From Cyanobacteria bacterium SZAS LIN-3 (GTDB taxonomy: Bacteria > Cyanobacteriota > Vampirovibrionia > Obscuribacterales > Obscuribacteraceae): 64,000 nt of DNA. Each line of letters begins with the position of its first letter. Within the stretch, counting starts at the first letter, position 1. The notes beneath the pieces are model-generated. The model searched no databases, was not told where the DNA came from, and worked only from the letters and a program-made list of their open reading frames with translations. The translations under genes and the position numbers were made by a program. The stretch spans positions 1-64,000 of the forward strand of contig JAFEAV010000024.1 in the NCBI GenBank assembly GCA_018266215.1, written 5' to 3'. Positions 37,185 through 47,143 of the stretch are shown here, piece after piece.

Positions 37185-39743
37185 ATGGCCGCTGTCCGGG
37201 TAGCAAAACAGTCATTTACGCTCATGGTCGCGGCATCTCTTGTCTCGGGCACCCTGGCCATCGCCCTGGAAATGATTTTGATGCGATTGGCCACACGGTA
37301 CATGGGCTCGGCATCAGACGGCACAACGGCGGCTCTTACCCTTTATCTCCTGGGCTTATTAGCCGGCGCGGCACTGGTTTTGAAATTAAACGAGTCTGGA
37401 CAGGGAAGAGGATACACCAGGTATTTGCCCTTGCTTACCCTGCTCGCGGTGGCGGCGGCCAGCGCCGGCCTGGGGTTTCTAAGCACCCTGCCGACCCCGG
37501 CCCTGCCCCTCGTCAATATATACAATGGCCTACCCCTGAGCTGCCTGGTGATTTTTATCCCGGCGCTTCTGGTCGGCACAATCTTTCCCCTACTGCTGAC
37601 GCTTTGTGCGCGCTTCTATTTCGGCAGTGAAGAAAGCTATCGCCAATCAAGCGAAGCAGGCACGGCCGGCGGCACAAGTCCGGGACAGGTCCTGCTGCTC
37701 TATCTCGTCAGCAACCTGGGATCGGCCCTGGGGGCGGTGGCCAGCGCCGTCTGGCTGATGCCGCGCCTGGGTATCAGCAATGCGCTCTATTTCACCGGCG
37801 CCGGCTGGCTGCCGGTTCTGTTGCTCTTGACGCCCCTTCTGTTGCAGCTCAAACCGCAAGCGGACCACGCACCGCCAGCGGTGCCGAATCCGAATAAAGC
37901 AACAGATCAGGATCCAGATCAGGCCACCGATGTCGAACTGGCCGAAGCGATTGTTTCCACGAGCCGCCCCTATACTTATGCCGGCGTCTTCATCGCTTCC
38001 CTGGCGGCTCTATTATTTGAATGTCTATCGATCAGATTGCTTGCCCTGATTTGCGGCGCCTCCTTCGTCACCACTACCAGTGCAATTACGGCAACACTGC
38101 TGGGCATTGCCCTGGGCACCAGATTTTCCCTGCTCTTTCCCAGCAGCAAAAACACTCGCCTGGTGATCACCGCGGCCCTGGCCATATCGGCTCTGGGACT
38201 GGCCTCTACGATTGTTATGGTGCCGCACCTGGCCAATGTCTTCCAGGCTCTGCGCCAACTCACATACGAGGGTGCCGCCGAAGCAGACAGGCACGCCAGA
38301 TGGCTCGCCTATCTCTATCCCCGGCTGATTACCGCCCTCGTCTTTTGCGTACCGGCGGCCACAGCACTGTCCTTCGTCTTTCCCCTGGCGGCACGGGGCG
38401 CGTCGCGGTCGGCCGACATGCTCAAGCTCTACATTGCAGGCGGCGCAGGTTCGGCCCTGGCGCCGATTTTGCTCGTCACCCTGCTTTCAAACAGTCAATT
38501 GCTTGCCACTACAAGCGTGCTCGAATTTTCACTGAGAATACTCACCGTGCTGCTGACGGCACTGAGCGTAATCGGACTGGCCGGTTGTCTGCGCGGCAAA
38601 AAAGCGACCGAGGCCATACTGACCAAGGCCATCTGTGCCGGGGCCATTACGCTGGCACTACTGGTGGTGCTGGGCCTGCGGCCGGTGACAGCCGGCAAAC
38701 TTGACCTGGGTCTGTCCTTTGTCTCGCCCAAAGCGGCCATCAAGAGCATTGTCGCCGACGATCAGTTGAGCCGGCGCATCTATTATCGTGAGGGCCGCAG
38801 TGCCACAGTCTCAGTGCTGGTCAATGACAGCACCAACACTATGGTCCTGCGCAGTGACGGTAAAGTAGAAGGCACGACTCCGTTGGACTACGACAAGCCC
38901 GCACCGGCAACTGACCTGCCGACCCAGGAATTGCTGGCCATTTTGCCGATAGTCTGGAGAGATGCCGCCACAGATGGCCCGCCCACTAATTGCTTTATCA
39001 TCGGCTACGGCACTGGCACGACTGCGGCCACCATACTGAGCGCCGCCCCGTCGATAAAGCTACAGGTGGCGGAGATCGAACCGGCCCTGCTTGAAGGAGC
39101 GGCAAACTTCAGACGCAATACCGCAATCGTCCCCCGGCAGGCAGTCACCACCGGTGATGCCAGACACATCCTGGCACAGTCAAAAGAGCAATTTGATCTG
39201 ATCATCAGTCAACCGGCCGAACCATGGGTGCAGGGATCGACCAATCTTTACTCGCAGGAGTTTTACCAGCTGGTCAAAAGTCGCCTGCGCAAAAACGGCT
39301 CCTACTGCCAGTGGCTGCAACTCTACGGCATGGACAGGCAGGGTCTGGTCAGTGCCTTGAAGACCATTCAGCTGGTTTTCCCCGACTGCCTCATTTACCA
39401 TCCCAGAGGCGCGGGCGAGATTCTCGTTTTGGCTTTTGAGCGAGACGGGACATCGGCACTGGACGCCGCCACCCGGCAGAAGAATATGGACGAAACAAAA
39501 ACTATTTCAATTTTGAAAGAGTTGGGACTGGGAGACCCCGGTGAAGTTGATAAAAGAGTATTGCTGCGCGGCGACAGGCTGAGACAGGCCCTGAAAAAAT
39601 GGCAGGAAATAGAGCCCGGGGCCGGCCTCATCAGCGACGATAATATGGCCCTGGAGCAGGACACCCTGCCCGAAATCGAGTCGGCGGAAAAGTCCATCCG
39701 GACAAATCTTGAATTGTTGCAAAATGCCGCAGATAAAAATTGA
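37185..39743 (+). CDS. Membrane-embedded spermidine-synthase-like protein
   Basis: 852 residues. The N-terminal two thirds carry about 12-14 membrane helices in two blocks separated by a Pro/Asp-rich loop (about 225-255). The C-terminal domain (about 570-790) is a spermidine-synthase/SAM-binding fold with FIIGYGTGTTAATIL, VAEIEPAL, TTGDARHIL and IISQPAEPWVQG. Such fused membrane spermidine-synthase homologues are common in environmental bacteria; polyamine synthase activity is not established for them. It is divergent from the SbcC gene and stands alone, with a hairpin after its stop. Confidence 0.78.
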   Translation: MAAVRVAKQSFTLMVAASLVSGTLAIALEMILMRLATRYMGSASDGTTAALTLYLLGLLAGAALVLKLNESGQGRGYTRYLPLLTLLAVAAASAGLGFLSTLPTPALPLVNIYNGLPLSCLVIFIPALLVGTIFPLLLTLCARFYFGSEESYRQSSEAGTAGGTSPGQVLLLYLVSNLGSALGAVASAVWLMPRLGISNALYFTGAGWLPVLLLLTPLLLQLKPQADHAPPAVPNPNKATDQDPDQATDVELAEAIVSTSRPYTYAGVFIASLAALLFECLSIRLLALICGASFVTTTSAITATLLGIALGTRFSLLFPSSKNTRLVITAALAISALGLASTIVMVPHLANVFQALRQLTYEGAAEADRHARWLAYLYPRLITALVFCVPAATALSFVFPLAARGASRSADMLKLYIAGGAGSALAPILLVTLLSNSQLLATTSVLEFSLRILTVLLTALSVIGLAGCLRGKKATEAILTKAICAGAITLALLVVLGLRPVTAGKLDLGLSFVSPKAAIKSIVADDQLSRRIYYREGRSATVSVLVNDSTNTMVLRSDGKVEGTTPLDYDKPAPATDLPTQELLAILPIVWRDAATDGPPTNCFIIGYGTGTTAATILSAAPSIKLQVAEIEPALLEGAANFRRNTAIVPRQAVTTGDARHILAQSKEQFDLIISQPAEPWVQGSTNLYSQEFYQLVKSRLRKNGSYCQWLQLYGMDRQGLVSALKTIQLVFPDCLIYHPRGAGEILVLAFERDGTSALDAATRQKNMDETKTISILKELGLGDPGEVDKRVLLRGDRLRQALKKWQEIEPGAGLISDDNMALEQDTLPEIESAEKSIRTNLELLQNAADKN

Positions 39744-39761
39744 AAGGGCCAACCATTGGCA

Positions 39762-39789
39762 TTTTCAGCCCCCGCCGAGGGGCTGAAAA
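39762..39789 (+). terminator. Strong hairpin after the spermidine-synthase-like gene
   Basis: A perfect 11-base inverted repeat TTTTCAGCCCC/GGGGCTGAAAA with a six-base loop, 18 bases beyond the stop. There is no separate T-run after it, but the A/T ends of the stem could serve. It probably stops or protects transcripts. Confidence 0.5.
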
Positions 39790-39980
39790 CGCTTGCCAAG
39801 CTTAATTTTGCAGTACAAAATCCCTGAGAAAGTGTAATACTTATCTGTGTCGACAGACTGGACGGATTTTTTCCCTCCAGATACCGGCAGCGGAATCAAT
39901 GGCATTTTTTGGCACCCTCGCATCTCGGTTGACCAGGTTATCCCGGGGAATCTCGTCGAGCAGTACTACACGGTGCACCA

Positions 39981-40943
39981 ATGTCCTTTAGACTCTTACT
40001 TATAGAAGACAGTCCGACTCAGCTTTTGACTATTGCAAAAACGCTGCAGGGTGAGGGCTATTCGGTCATTGAAGCCCGTAACGGTGCCGAGGGGCTGGCG
40101 CGAGCATACAACGAATTGCCGGACCTGATTATTTCCGATGTCGTCATGACCGGCATCAATGGTTATCAACTGTGCCGTCTGGTCAAAAATGATCCGGATC
40201 TGGGACAGACACCGGTTATTCTTTTGACCAAGCTGGACGGTTCCGTGGACCGCTTCTGGGGATTCAAATCCGGGGCCGATCGCTATATTCCCAAAGAGCC
40301 TGGCTTCAGCAGCCTGATTAAGGCCACAAAAGAACTCCTGGAAGAAGCCACTCTCAAACCGCGCCTGAGAATAATCGGCGAGCCTTCCAAAACGCTTACA
40401 GGCGAAGACGTTAACAACCGTCTAAATCAGCTTCTGGAGCGCCTTCTCTTTGAGGCAACCATCGTCGACGAAGTGCGCCGCATCGCCGAGGATATTCTCG
40501 ATCTTGATTCGGTGACCGAAAAATTGATCGAACTGTTGTCGTCCATTCTCGACTATCAAGCCCTGGGCCTCGTCATCAACCAGGGCAAGAGCTCGGTGCT
40601 GCGCGTTGACGCCAGTGCCAAAGTTGATGAGGGCGCGCTGCGCTCGTATATCGCTAAGATTGCCCTGCAACTGGGACTGCCACCACTCAAGGACGAAGTC
40701 CTGCGCGGTCATTACATGCCCGAAAACGCCCTGACTCAGCCCATCGACATCACCGGTCAGAGGCTCGGACTGCTGGTCGTAGTGCCTTACCCGCAGCAGA
40801 TATTCAAACCGGGCGATCAAAAAGTAGTGCGCCTGATTGGCGAGCAATTGTCGGTTGTGCTCAGATTGCTGGAGTTGAAAGGGCGCCAGATAGCCAGCAG
40901 TTCCGGCGCAGGCCGCCCCGAAATCATGAACAATAAGCTCTAA
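39981..40943 (+). CDS. Response regulator with C-terminal sensor-like domain
   Basis: 320 residues. The receiver domain (about 1-122) has D10 in LIEDS, phospho-acceptor D54 in LIISDVVMTGING, T in LLTKLDG and K in IPKEPG, typical of the PilH/PatA-like CheY group. After a linker, residues about 150-305 form a second alpha/beta domain I would compare to a GAF fold (DYQALGLVINQG, GLLVVVPYPQQ), but this is uncertain. There is no DNA-binding domain. A motility or adhesion signalling role is possible. It stands alone, convergent with the next gene. Confidence 0.75.
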   Translation: MSFRLLLIEDSPTQLLTIAKTLQGEGYSVIEARNGAEGLARAYNELPDLIISDVVMTGINGYQLCRLVKNDPDLGQTPVILLTKLDGSVDRFWGFKSGADRYIPKEPGFSSLIKATKELLEEATLKPRLRIIGEPSKTLTGEDVNNRLNQLLERLLFEATIVDEVRRIAEDILDLDSVTEKLIELLSSILDYQALGLVINQGKSSVLRVDASAKVDEGALRSYIAKIALQLGLPPLKDEVLRGHYMPENALTQPIDITGQRLGLLVVVPYPQQIFKPGDQKVVRLIGEQLSVVLRLLELKGRQIASSSGAGRPEIMNNKL

Positions 40944-40946
40944 AGC

Positions 40947-43439
40947 TCAGGAGCGCGTACGTCTTCTGCGACCGCGGCGGCTTTCACCGTCAGGAGGTCC
41001 GTCCTCGCCTTTGGGCGGCGCGGCGGGCTGAGTTGTATTAGATTGAGGCGCAGGTGGCGTCGTCTCCTCCGACTGCGGCGGATTTTGTTCCTGGCCGACT
41101 TCGGCCTCGCCCGAGTGCACGCGCTGGGGGCCGGTCTGATACTGATCTTCTCTGCTCTCGGTGATGAAGGCGTTTGGCGGAGTTGGCGCCTCCTCATCGA
41201 GGAAAAGCGATGTCAGGGCAGAGCCGGGCACCGACATAATCTGCCAGTCGCCGGTGGCGCGCTTGGGCTCCAGCTTGAGCTTATCCTGCTCGGACTGCCT
41301 GTCTTTTTTCTGAGCTCTCGCCTCCAGCTCAATCAAACTGGGTAGCTGGCTCGATGTCTCGATTTCAGAAACAACATCATCCGAAGCAGAAGCGTCCTGA
41401 AGCGTAGATTCAGTCGCCGCAGGCTCGGGTGCAGCACTGTCCGGCGCAGGCATCTCTTCGGCGGAATCTCCGGCAACGAAAGGATTGTCTCCTGTTATCA
41501 ATGATTCGGAAGGATCGTCTTCGATTGCCGAAAGCGGTCCGGTTGTATCGAGGTCCAGGTCATGCTGGGCTTCCGGCTGACGTGCAGCCTGGGGTGCGGG
41601 GGCTTCCAGCCTGGCCCAGGAATTTGCCGGACTGACGTCCTCGGCCCAGATCTGAGCAATGGCACGGACAGAATCGGCCAGCGTATCGGGGGTCAGAGGC
41701 GCCATCACATGTGGTGGCACGGCAGCAGGGGCGGCAGGTTCAGCGCCTGGTTCAGATGATTCAGCCGGTTCTTGCGTCTCCGCTGCCGGAGCCGCCTCTT
41801 CCTCGGAACTATCCGGAGAACTCCAGTCCAGTTGATCCTTCCATGCCGGTGCGGCGTTGGAAATTTTGAGAGTGCGCTCGGTAATGAAGTTGGTATCAGA
41901 TAAGGTGGCACGAGCAGCTTCCACTTTTTCCACCAGAGACGGGCCTGCCTCTGCACTCTCCGCGTCCGCGGCAGGAGGACGCAGCACGACCTGCTCGGCA
42001 ATGACCTCCGGCGCTTGAGCGGCAACAGGACTTTCAGCCGTCGGCGCAATGGCGGCAGCGTATTCTCCGGTCTCCATATTGGCGGCATAGGCCTGCTCTT
42101 CAGCCGCAGCCTTCTCTTCCTCGGACGGCTCAGGCTCAGACTGAACCTGGGGCGGAGGCTCCACAGCGTGTTCAGGAAGCGGCTTGAACTCAATGGTCGT
42201 ATGCTGCCCCACGGCCAGGACAGCGGGCACTTTCACCAGCGTGTCTTCCGACTGATTACGGTATGCGCGCTCCAGCATAAACTCATTGACATAGCCCTTG
42301 GCCAGGAGCATTTCACCGATATCGAGACCGGTGGCGCTGCGCTCGATCATCACGGTCTGAAACTGCACAACCGTGATATCCCCGGTCTTGAGCAACTGCT
42401 GACCAACGAGAACGCAGTCCAGATCGGCTTCTTCAATAAACCCTTGCTTGACGAGAAATGTTCCGAACATCATCTCAGGCATCGCCTTGTGCATGTCGGC
42501 GGCGATATCCAGCTCGGTTTGTTCAAGCAGACCGGCACACTGCAAAAGTTCGCCTATACGCAATTGAGTGCGCGGGCCACGAGTGGTCGACTGCTTCTGC
42601 GTCTCGATGTCATCACCGCGCAATCCCATGCGCCGGAAGTCATAGTCGGCTCTGGTGACCGGATCGGTGAGGATATCGTGGGCGATCCACAGACGTTGAA
42701 TTACTTTGAGATGGGGCAGACGACCGGGTCCAACCAGACCGATTTCGGTGCGCAAAAGCACTCTCAACTGGCGCCAGAAAGACAGATGGATAGATGCAAA
42801 ATCCGCAATGTCAGTAACGTTCAAGTCGTTGTAATAATCATTGGCTTTATCAGCCTCAGGCACAGCCAGAGCTTGAGCGTGGGGATCGGTCTGCATCTGG
42901 GAGCGAGGATCGGCCTCAACCGGGGCCTGATTTTCGGAAGCCGGCGGCGGAGGGGCAAAATTATTATCCGACACTGGCTGGGGCGGTAAATCGGCCGCCG
43001 CAACTGCCTCGGCTTCGGCCTGGGGCTCTATTTCTGTTTGAGTCGGTGGCTCCGCCGGGGTCTGAGGCTGGGGCTCTGCCGGGGCCTGAATATTGCCATT
43101 GCCGTCGACTGGACTGACAGGAGCCTCGGGCAATTCGGCCACCGCGCCGTCTTCGGGCCCCTCGGTTGCCGTGTCGGATGAACCCCAGTCGATATCGGGC
43201 AGACGGCGGCCGCGCTCGACATAAACCTCTCTTGGCAAATTAATCGGCTCATCGATGACCATTTCCTGACTGGCCTTGAGCAGCAGAAATATCTGTTCAT
43301 GTGCCAGACTGGAGCCCTCGGTGTCTCCTATTTCCAGACTCTGCCGCAAAGCCGCCGCCAGGACGCGCGTCTCCAGCTCCAGGCGCTCGCGGGAGTACGA
43401 AGAGTCATTGGTTGGCGAATTTGTATCAGACGCGTTCAT
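40947..43439 (-). CDS. J-like and GspE-N-like domain protein with acidic low-complexity regions
   Basis: An 830-residue cytosolic protein. A short helical N-terminus is followed by a Pro/Glu/Ala/Gln-rich linker (about 85-200). Residues 201-272 resemble a J domain (AHDILTDPVTRADYD) but lack the HPD motif needed to stimulate DnaK. Residues 292-396 hold repeated segments such as RIGELLQCAGLL, FGTFLVKQGFI and IGEMLLAKGYV, like the N-terminal domain of GspE/PilB ATPases (MshEN, a c-di-GMP binding fold). The rest is Ala/Glu/Pro-rich, and the tail is basic (RRGRRRRTRS). The function is unknown; scaffold or c-di-GMP-linked roles are guesses. Confidence 0.65.
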   Translation of the reverse strand: MNASDTNSPTNDSSYSRERLELETRVLAAALRQSLEIGDTEGSSLAHEQIFLLLKASQEMVIDEPINLPREVYVERGRRLPDIDWGSSDTATEGPEDGAVAELPEAPVSPVDGNGNIQAPAEPQPQTPAEPPTQTEIEPQAEAEAVAAADLPPQPVSDNNFAPPPPASENQAPVEADPRSQMQTDPHAQALAVPEADKANDYYNDLNVTDIADFASIHLSFWRQLRVLLRTEIGLVGPGRLPHLKVIQRLWIAHDILTDPVTRADYDFRRMGLRGDDIETQKQSTTRGPRTQLRIGELLQCAGLLEQTELDIAADMHKAMPEMMFGTFLVKQGFIEEADLDCVLVGQQLLKTGDITVVQFQTVMIERSATGLDIGEMLLAKGYVNEFMLERAYRNQSEDTLVKVPAVLAVGQHTTIEFKPLPEHAVEPPPQVQSEPEPSEEEKAAAEEQAYAANMETGEYAAAIAPTAESPVAAQAPEVIAEQVVLRPPAADAESAEAGPSLVEKVEAARATLSDTNFITERTLKISNAAPAWKDQLDWSSPDSSEEEAAPAAETQEPAESSEPGAEPAAPAAVPPHVMAPLTPDTLADSVRAIAQIWAEDVSPANSWARLEAPAPQAARQPEAQHDLDLDTTGPLSAIEDDPSESLITGDNPFVAGDSAEEMPAPDSAAPEPAATESTLQDASASDDVVSEIETSSQLPSLIELEARAQKKDRQSEQDKLKLEPKRATGDWQIMSVPGSALTSLFLDEEAPTPPNAFITESREDQYQTGPQRVHSGEAEVGQEQNPPQSEETTPPAPQSNTTQPAAPPKGEDGPPDGESRRGRRRRTRS

Positions 43440-43578
43440 TCAGGGCTATGGCGTTTTTGGTAACGGGCAAAATTGCCCGGGATAAGACAGAGTTGTAATA
43501 ATAATCTTCCCAATCTGTTTTAGCTTATTCGTGAAACTAAAAGCAGCATAAAAGACATAAGCTACCAGGAGAAATAAC

Positions 43579-44364
43579 TTGGCTTCTCAATCTCAACCGT
43601 CACCTGCCGAAAATGAGCTGGCAACCAAGCTTTTGGCCCTTACAGAGCGCGTAAGAGGCACAGACATGGAATTAAGCGAGGAAAGCCACAATCTCATCGG
43701 CCGGTATCTGCTTACCCTGACAAATTATAACCAGAAGGTAAATCTTGTCGGCAATTGCGAGCCGCACATGTTGATCGAGCGCCACACCCTTGACGGCCTC
43801 ACCCTTGTCTCGCGGATCAGGAAAGAGCTGGCCGCAAACAAAGGACAGAGCGGCCGCCAGCGTTACCTCGACCTGGGCACCGGCGGCGGCCTGCCCGGGA
43901 TGATCGTGGCCCTGGCCTGCCCGGAGCTGGCGGTGACCCTGCTCGACGCCACGGCCAAAAAGTGTGCATTTCTGGAAATGGTGGCCCGGGAGCTGGGCCA
44001 GAACGAGCGCATCGAAGTGGTCAACGGCCGGGCGGAAGAACTGGCCCGCGAAAGTCAGTTTAGAGAACGATATCGCTTTGTCACCGCCCGCGCCGTCGGC
44101 ACCCTCAAAGTAACAAGCGAACTGGCCATTCCCTTTCTCAAGCCCGGCGGCCTTTTCCTGGCGCAAAAGACAACCTCACGCATCCAGGCTGAAATTGCCG
44201 AGAGCAAGGATCTGCTCAGCTCCATCGGCGCCGAAATCGGACAGATAGAGGCCCTGGAGCAGTACGAAGAATTGAAGGAAGCGCTGATTGTGCCGGTGAA
44301 AAAGCTGCACGCCACGCCGCAAAAATACCCGCGTGAGTGGAAGCAAATCGTGCCGGCAAGATAA
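43579..44364 (+). CDS. rsmG: 16S rRNA (guanine527-N7)-methyltransferase
   Basis: A 261-residue SAM-dependent enzyme that methylates G527 of 16S rRNA. The N-terminal helix with LTLTNYNQKVNLVG, the SAM loop DLGTGGGLPGM, the acidic strand LLDATAKKCAFLE, and VTARAVGTL are classic RsmG. The start is TTG with AGGAGA 7 bases upstream. It stands alone between divergent and convergent neighbours. The C-terminus is slightly longer than in E. coli RsmG. Confidence 0.95.
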   Translation: MASQSQPSPAENELATKLLALTERVRGTDMELSEESHNLIGRYLLTLTNYNQKVNLVGNCEPHMLIERHTLDGLTLVSRIRKELAANKGQSGRQRYLDLGTGGGLPGMIVALACPELAVTLLDATAKKCAFLEMVARELGQNERIEVVNGRAEELARESQFRERYRFVTARAVGTLKVTSELAIPFLKPGGLFLAQKTTSRIQAEIAESKDLLSSIGAEIGQIEALEQYEELKEALIVPVKKLHATPQKYPREWKQIVPAR

Positions 44365-44373
44365 AAGCCCGGC

Positions 44374-45267
44374 CTAGACCGACAGCTGCATATCTCCGAC
44401 CATCCAACCTTCGGCCTGGGCCTGCAGTTTGGCCTTGTCCATGCCGTCATCGCAGGCCAGCTCAAACAATCTGCGCTTGCTGCCGAAGACATAGGCGACA
44501 CGATTAATCAGAGCGGTAATGTCGACGTGTTCGTGGGCGAAAATGACGTTGTCCAGACGGCGGTACCAGTTGTCCCCGACCGGTGCGATCAGATCGGCCA
44601 CCATGCCGCCCACGTCCAGCTCCTCGCGGTCGCGATTGGCTCTGGAGGGCCAGGTGAAAAGATAGCGCTTGTTGTCGAAGCCCAGGCATTCGACACGGCC
44701 GAAGTGATCCGAGCTTTCGTCTTCCAGGAGAAATCCTGCTTCTTCCCAGCGCTTCGCCTCTTCCAGCCAGCATTCGCGAATGACTTCGGTGACGGTATCG
44801 AGGTGCGGCTTGAGACGCCACATCTCGGAGGTCGAAAGATACGAGCGCGAGGGCTTGAACTCCCAGGACTCCATGCCGTAGCTGAGTTGATACTGGTGGG
44901 TGCTGGCCCAGGCGGTCATCAAGAGAGATGTCCAGATGTTGTTTTCGCTGTAGACCTTGGCGTAATTGGTTTTAAACCAGTCCTGCCAGGCTTCGAATCC
45001 GTCGTACTGTCCCGAGCGTTTCGCCAGGCCGTCGCGCCAGTCTTTTTCATCCGGCAGCGGATCTTCAGCGTGAAAAAATTCTTCCCAGTAAGCCGTGACG
45101 ACGGCAACTTCAAGATGCTCGACATTGGGCTTGCCAATATTTTCTTCCCAGAGTTTCTCGCAGATTTTTACGGTCTGCTCACACCGAGAATAGGGATTTG
45201 AGGTCGACAGTTCAGGATTGTGCCTGACCCAATCGATGCCCACTCTTACCAGATACGCAGGAAGCAT
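44374..45267 (-). CDS. Conserved-looking protein of unknown function
   Basis: 297 residues, soluble, unusually rich in Trp, Tyr, Glu and Asp, with no signal peptide or membrane helix. Features include YWEEFFHAEDPLPDEKDW, TSLLMTAWASTHQYQLS and YLFTWPSRANRDREELD. I recognise no domain. AAGGGGA lies 11 bases before its ATG. It is co-directional with purB and malQ upstream (106-base gap after malQ), which may mean shared transcription but gives no clear role. Confidence 0.7.
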   Translation of the reverse strand: MLPAYLVRVGIDWVRHNPELSTSNPYSRCEQTVKICEKLWEENIGKPNVEHLEVAVVTAYWEEFFHAEDPLPDEKDWRDGLAKRSGQYDGFEAWQDWFKTNYAKVYSENNIWTSLLMTAWASTHQYQLSYGMESWEFKPSRSYLSTSEMWRLKPHLDTVTEVIRECWLEEAKRWEEAGFLLEDESSDHFGRVECLGFDNKRYLFTWPSRANRDREELDVGGMVADLIAPVGDNWYRRLDNVIFAHEHVDITALINRVAYVFGSKRRLFELACDDGMDKAKLQAQAEGWMVGDMQLSV

Positions 45268-45373
45268 CTAACAGCAATTCCCCTTGAAATCCAAACCACC
45301 GATCAAAAAATCACATCAGGTCGAGACTGACTAAAAGCATATTAACAGAACCAGGACAAAAGCCAAAGGAAAA

Positions 45374-47113
45374 TCAGTTTGAGGCCTTCGCCAGGGCGGC
45401 GCCACGACCGGTCTCGGCCATGGCCTGATCCAGCCAGTGAATGGCGTCGCTGAAGGGTTTTTCCTTCTCGTAATCAGCCAGAGGCAGAGAAAGTCTCTGA
45501 CTCCAGTTGGAATCACCGGCGATACCGGGCTCATTGAACCGCTGACTCTGACCGAGCAGATCGCTGATCATAAAAACAGCCAACCAGGGGCGACATTCCA
45601 TCAATATTTCGATAAATCGCTTGTGCAGTTCCGGGGTAAATTCAGTGGGCGGATCCTGATCCCTGGGCAATTCCAAAAATTGCATCAAGCGCTGCACTTC
45701 CAACCAACCTTCATGTCCGTTCTCGCCGTGCCACCACCGGCAGAGCCCCTCGTAGAAGGTCTTGATCGGCTCGTGATCATGGGTGCCGAGAGTTACAAGA
45801 GAAAGCACTTCATGCTGCGAGCGGGTTTTGAATGAACGGTCCTTTTCGTTGCGCTCGAAAATGGGAATCGTAAAACCGGGGATACCCAGCTCCTTGAGAC
45901 GCGGTCTGACATAGTCGGGCACCATGCCCAGATCCTCGGCCACAACACCGCAATGATCACCGGCGGCCTCAAGAATCACTTTGAGATATTCACTGCCCTC
46001 TGCGCAATTGAGTTTGCAATTTTTGGGCGTCTCATCATCTCTGGGAATGAAGCGCGGCAGTTCACCGCCCGTTAACTCTTCCGCTTCCTCCTCGGTCAGC
46101 TCGACAAATTCTCCATTGCGCTCAGGCAGCCAGGGAAAGGCATAGACCCGGAAAAATCCCAGGACATGATCGATGCGGAAATAATGAAAAATGTCGGCCA
46201 CGTGTTTAACACGACTGCGCCAGAAGGCAAAATTTTCCTTGCGATGAGCATCCCATTTGTATACGGGAATACCCCAATTTTGTCCCCATTTGCGGGTGAA
46301 TTCGTCGGACTGGAAGAAGCGCTCCGGCGGCGCGCCTCCTGACCATTTCATCTCAAAGAGATGGCCCTTGCCCCAGACGTCGGCGCTGTAGCGGCTGACA
46401 CCAAATGGGATATCACCCATCAGTTCCACACCTTTTTCATCGGCGTAGGAGCGCACCTTGCGCCACTGACTGAAGGCCACCCACTGGACAAATTTATAGA
46501 AGCGAATCTTTTCTTCCAGCCGCTTTCTATCGTCTTCAGCGGCGGCGGCTATCACTTTTCTGGCGGCGTCCGGACTTTGATAGTCTTTGCGCCAGTATGT
46601 CCAACAAACGTTGCCGCCTTCTTCATCGATGAGCGAGCGAAACAGGGCGTAATCGTCCAACCAGTCTTTTTCGCTCTCGAGAAAGGCGCTAAAATCCTCA
46701 TTAGCGCTGGTCTTGAGCTTATCGAAGGCCAGAAAAGCCTGAAAAAGAATTTTCAATTTCAGGTCTTTAACCAGAGCGTACTGCACCGGACCCTGGCTCA
46801 AACCTCGCACCACATCCGGTGGCGCAAATTCATTCACCATGGCACTGGTCAGACCGGGCACCATATCAGGCAAAAGACTGATGTAAACCGGATCGAGGGC
46901 AATAGAACTGATGGCATTATAGGGACTGTTGTCCGGCCCCGTTTCATTGACCGGCAATACCTGGAAGACCTTGAGCTTGTGGCGGGCAAAAAAATCGATG
47001 GCGTCGATGACGCATTTGATGTCGCCGATGCCCAGGTCGGATGGACCACGCAGAGCGAAGACCGGTATCAAGAGTCCGGCGATCTTTTTTGTGGCGTCGA
47101 TTTTTTTAGCCAT
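45374..47113 (-). CDS. malQ: 4-alpha-glucanotransferase (amylomaltase)
   Basis: A 579-residue GH77 enzyme that transfers alpha-1,4-glucan segments in maltodextrin and glycogen metabolism. Seen: GDIPFGVSRYSADVW (region I), FRIDHVLGFFRVYAFPW with the nucleophile Asp, GVVAEDLG with the catalytic acid Glu, and TLGTHDHEPIKT with the third acid. The N-terminal PVFALRGPSDLGIGD and LPVNETGPDNSPYN also match the family. Length is normal for bacterial enzymes, with small differences in motif IV (HDHEP rather than HDNDT). It follows purB by 30 bases. Confidence 0.93.
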   Translation of the reverse strand: MAKKIDATKKIAGLLIPVFALRGPSDLGIGDIKCVIDAIDFFARHKLKVFQVLPVNETGPDNSPYNAISSIALDPVYISLLPDMVPGLTSAMVNEFAPPDVVRGLSQGPVQYALVKDLKLKILFQAFLAFDKLKTSANEDFSAFLESEKDWLDDYALFRSLIDEEGGNVCWTYWRKDYQSPDAARKVIAAAAEDDRKRLEEKIRFYKFVQWVAFSQWRKVRSYADEKGVELMGDIPFGVSRYSADVWGKGHLFEMKWSGGAPPERFFQSDEFTRKWGQNWGIPVYKWDAHRKENFAFWRSRVKHVADIFHYFRIDHVLGFFRVYAFPWLPERNGEFVELTEEEAEELTGGELPRFIPRDDETPKNCKLNCAEGSEYLKVILEAAGDHCGVVAEDLGMVPDYVRPRLKELGIPGFTIPIFERNEKDRSFKTRSQHEVLSLVTLGTHDHEPIKTFYEGLCRWWHGENGHEGWLEVQRLMQFLELPRDQDPPTEFTPELHKRFIEILMECRPWLAVFMISDLLGQSQRFNEPGIAGDSNWSQRLSLPLADYEKEKPFSDAIHWLDQAMAETGRGAALAKASN

Positions 47114-47143
47114 AATTTTTCTTACGTCCTGATTCTCTGAAAC

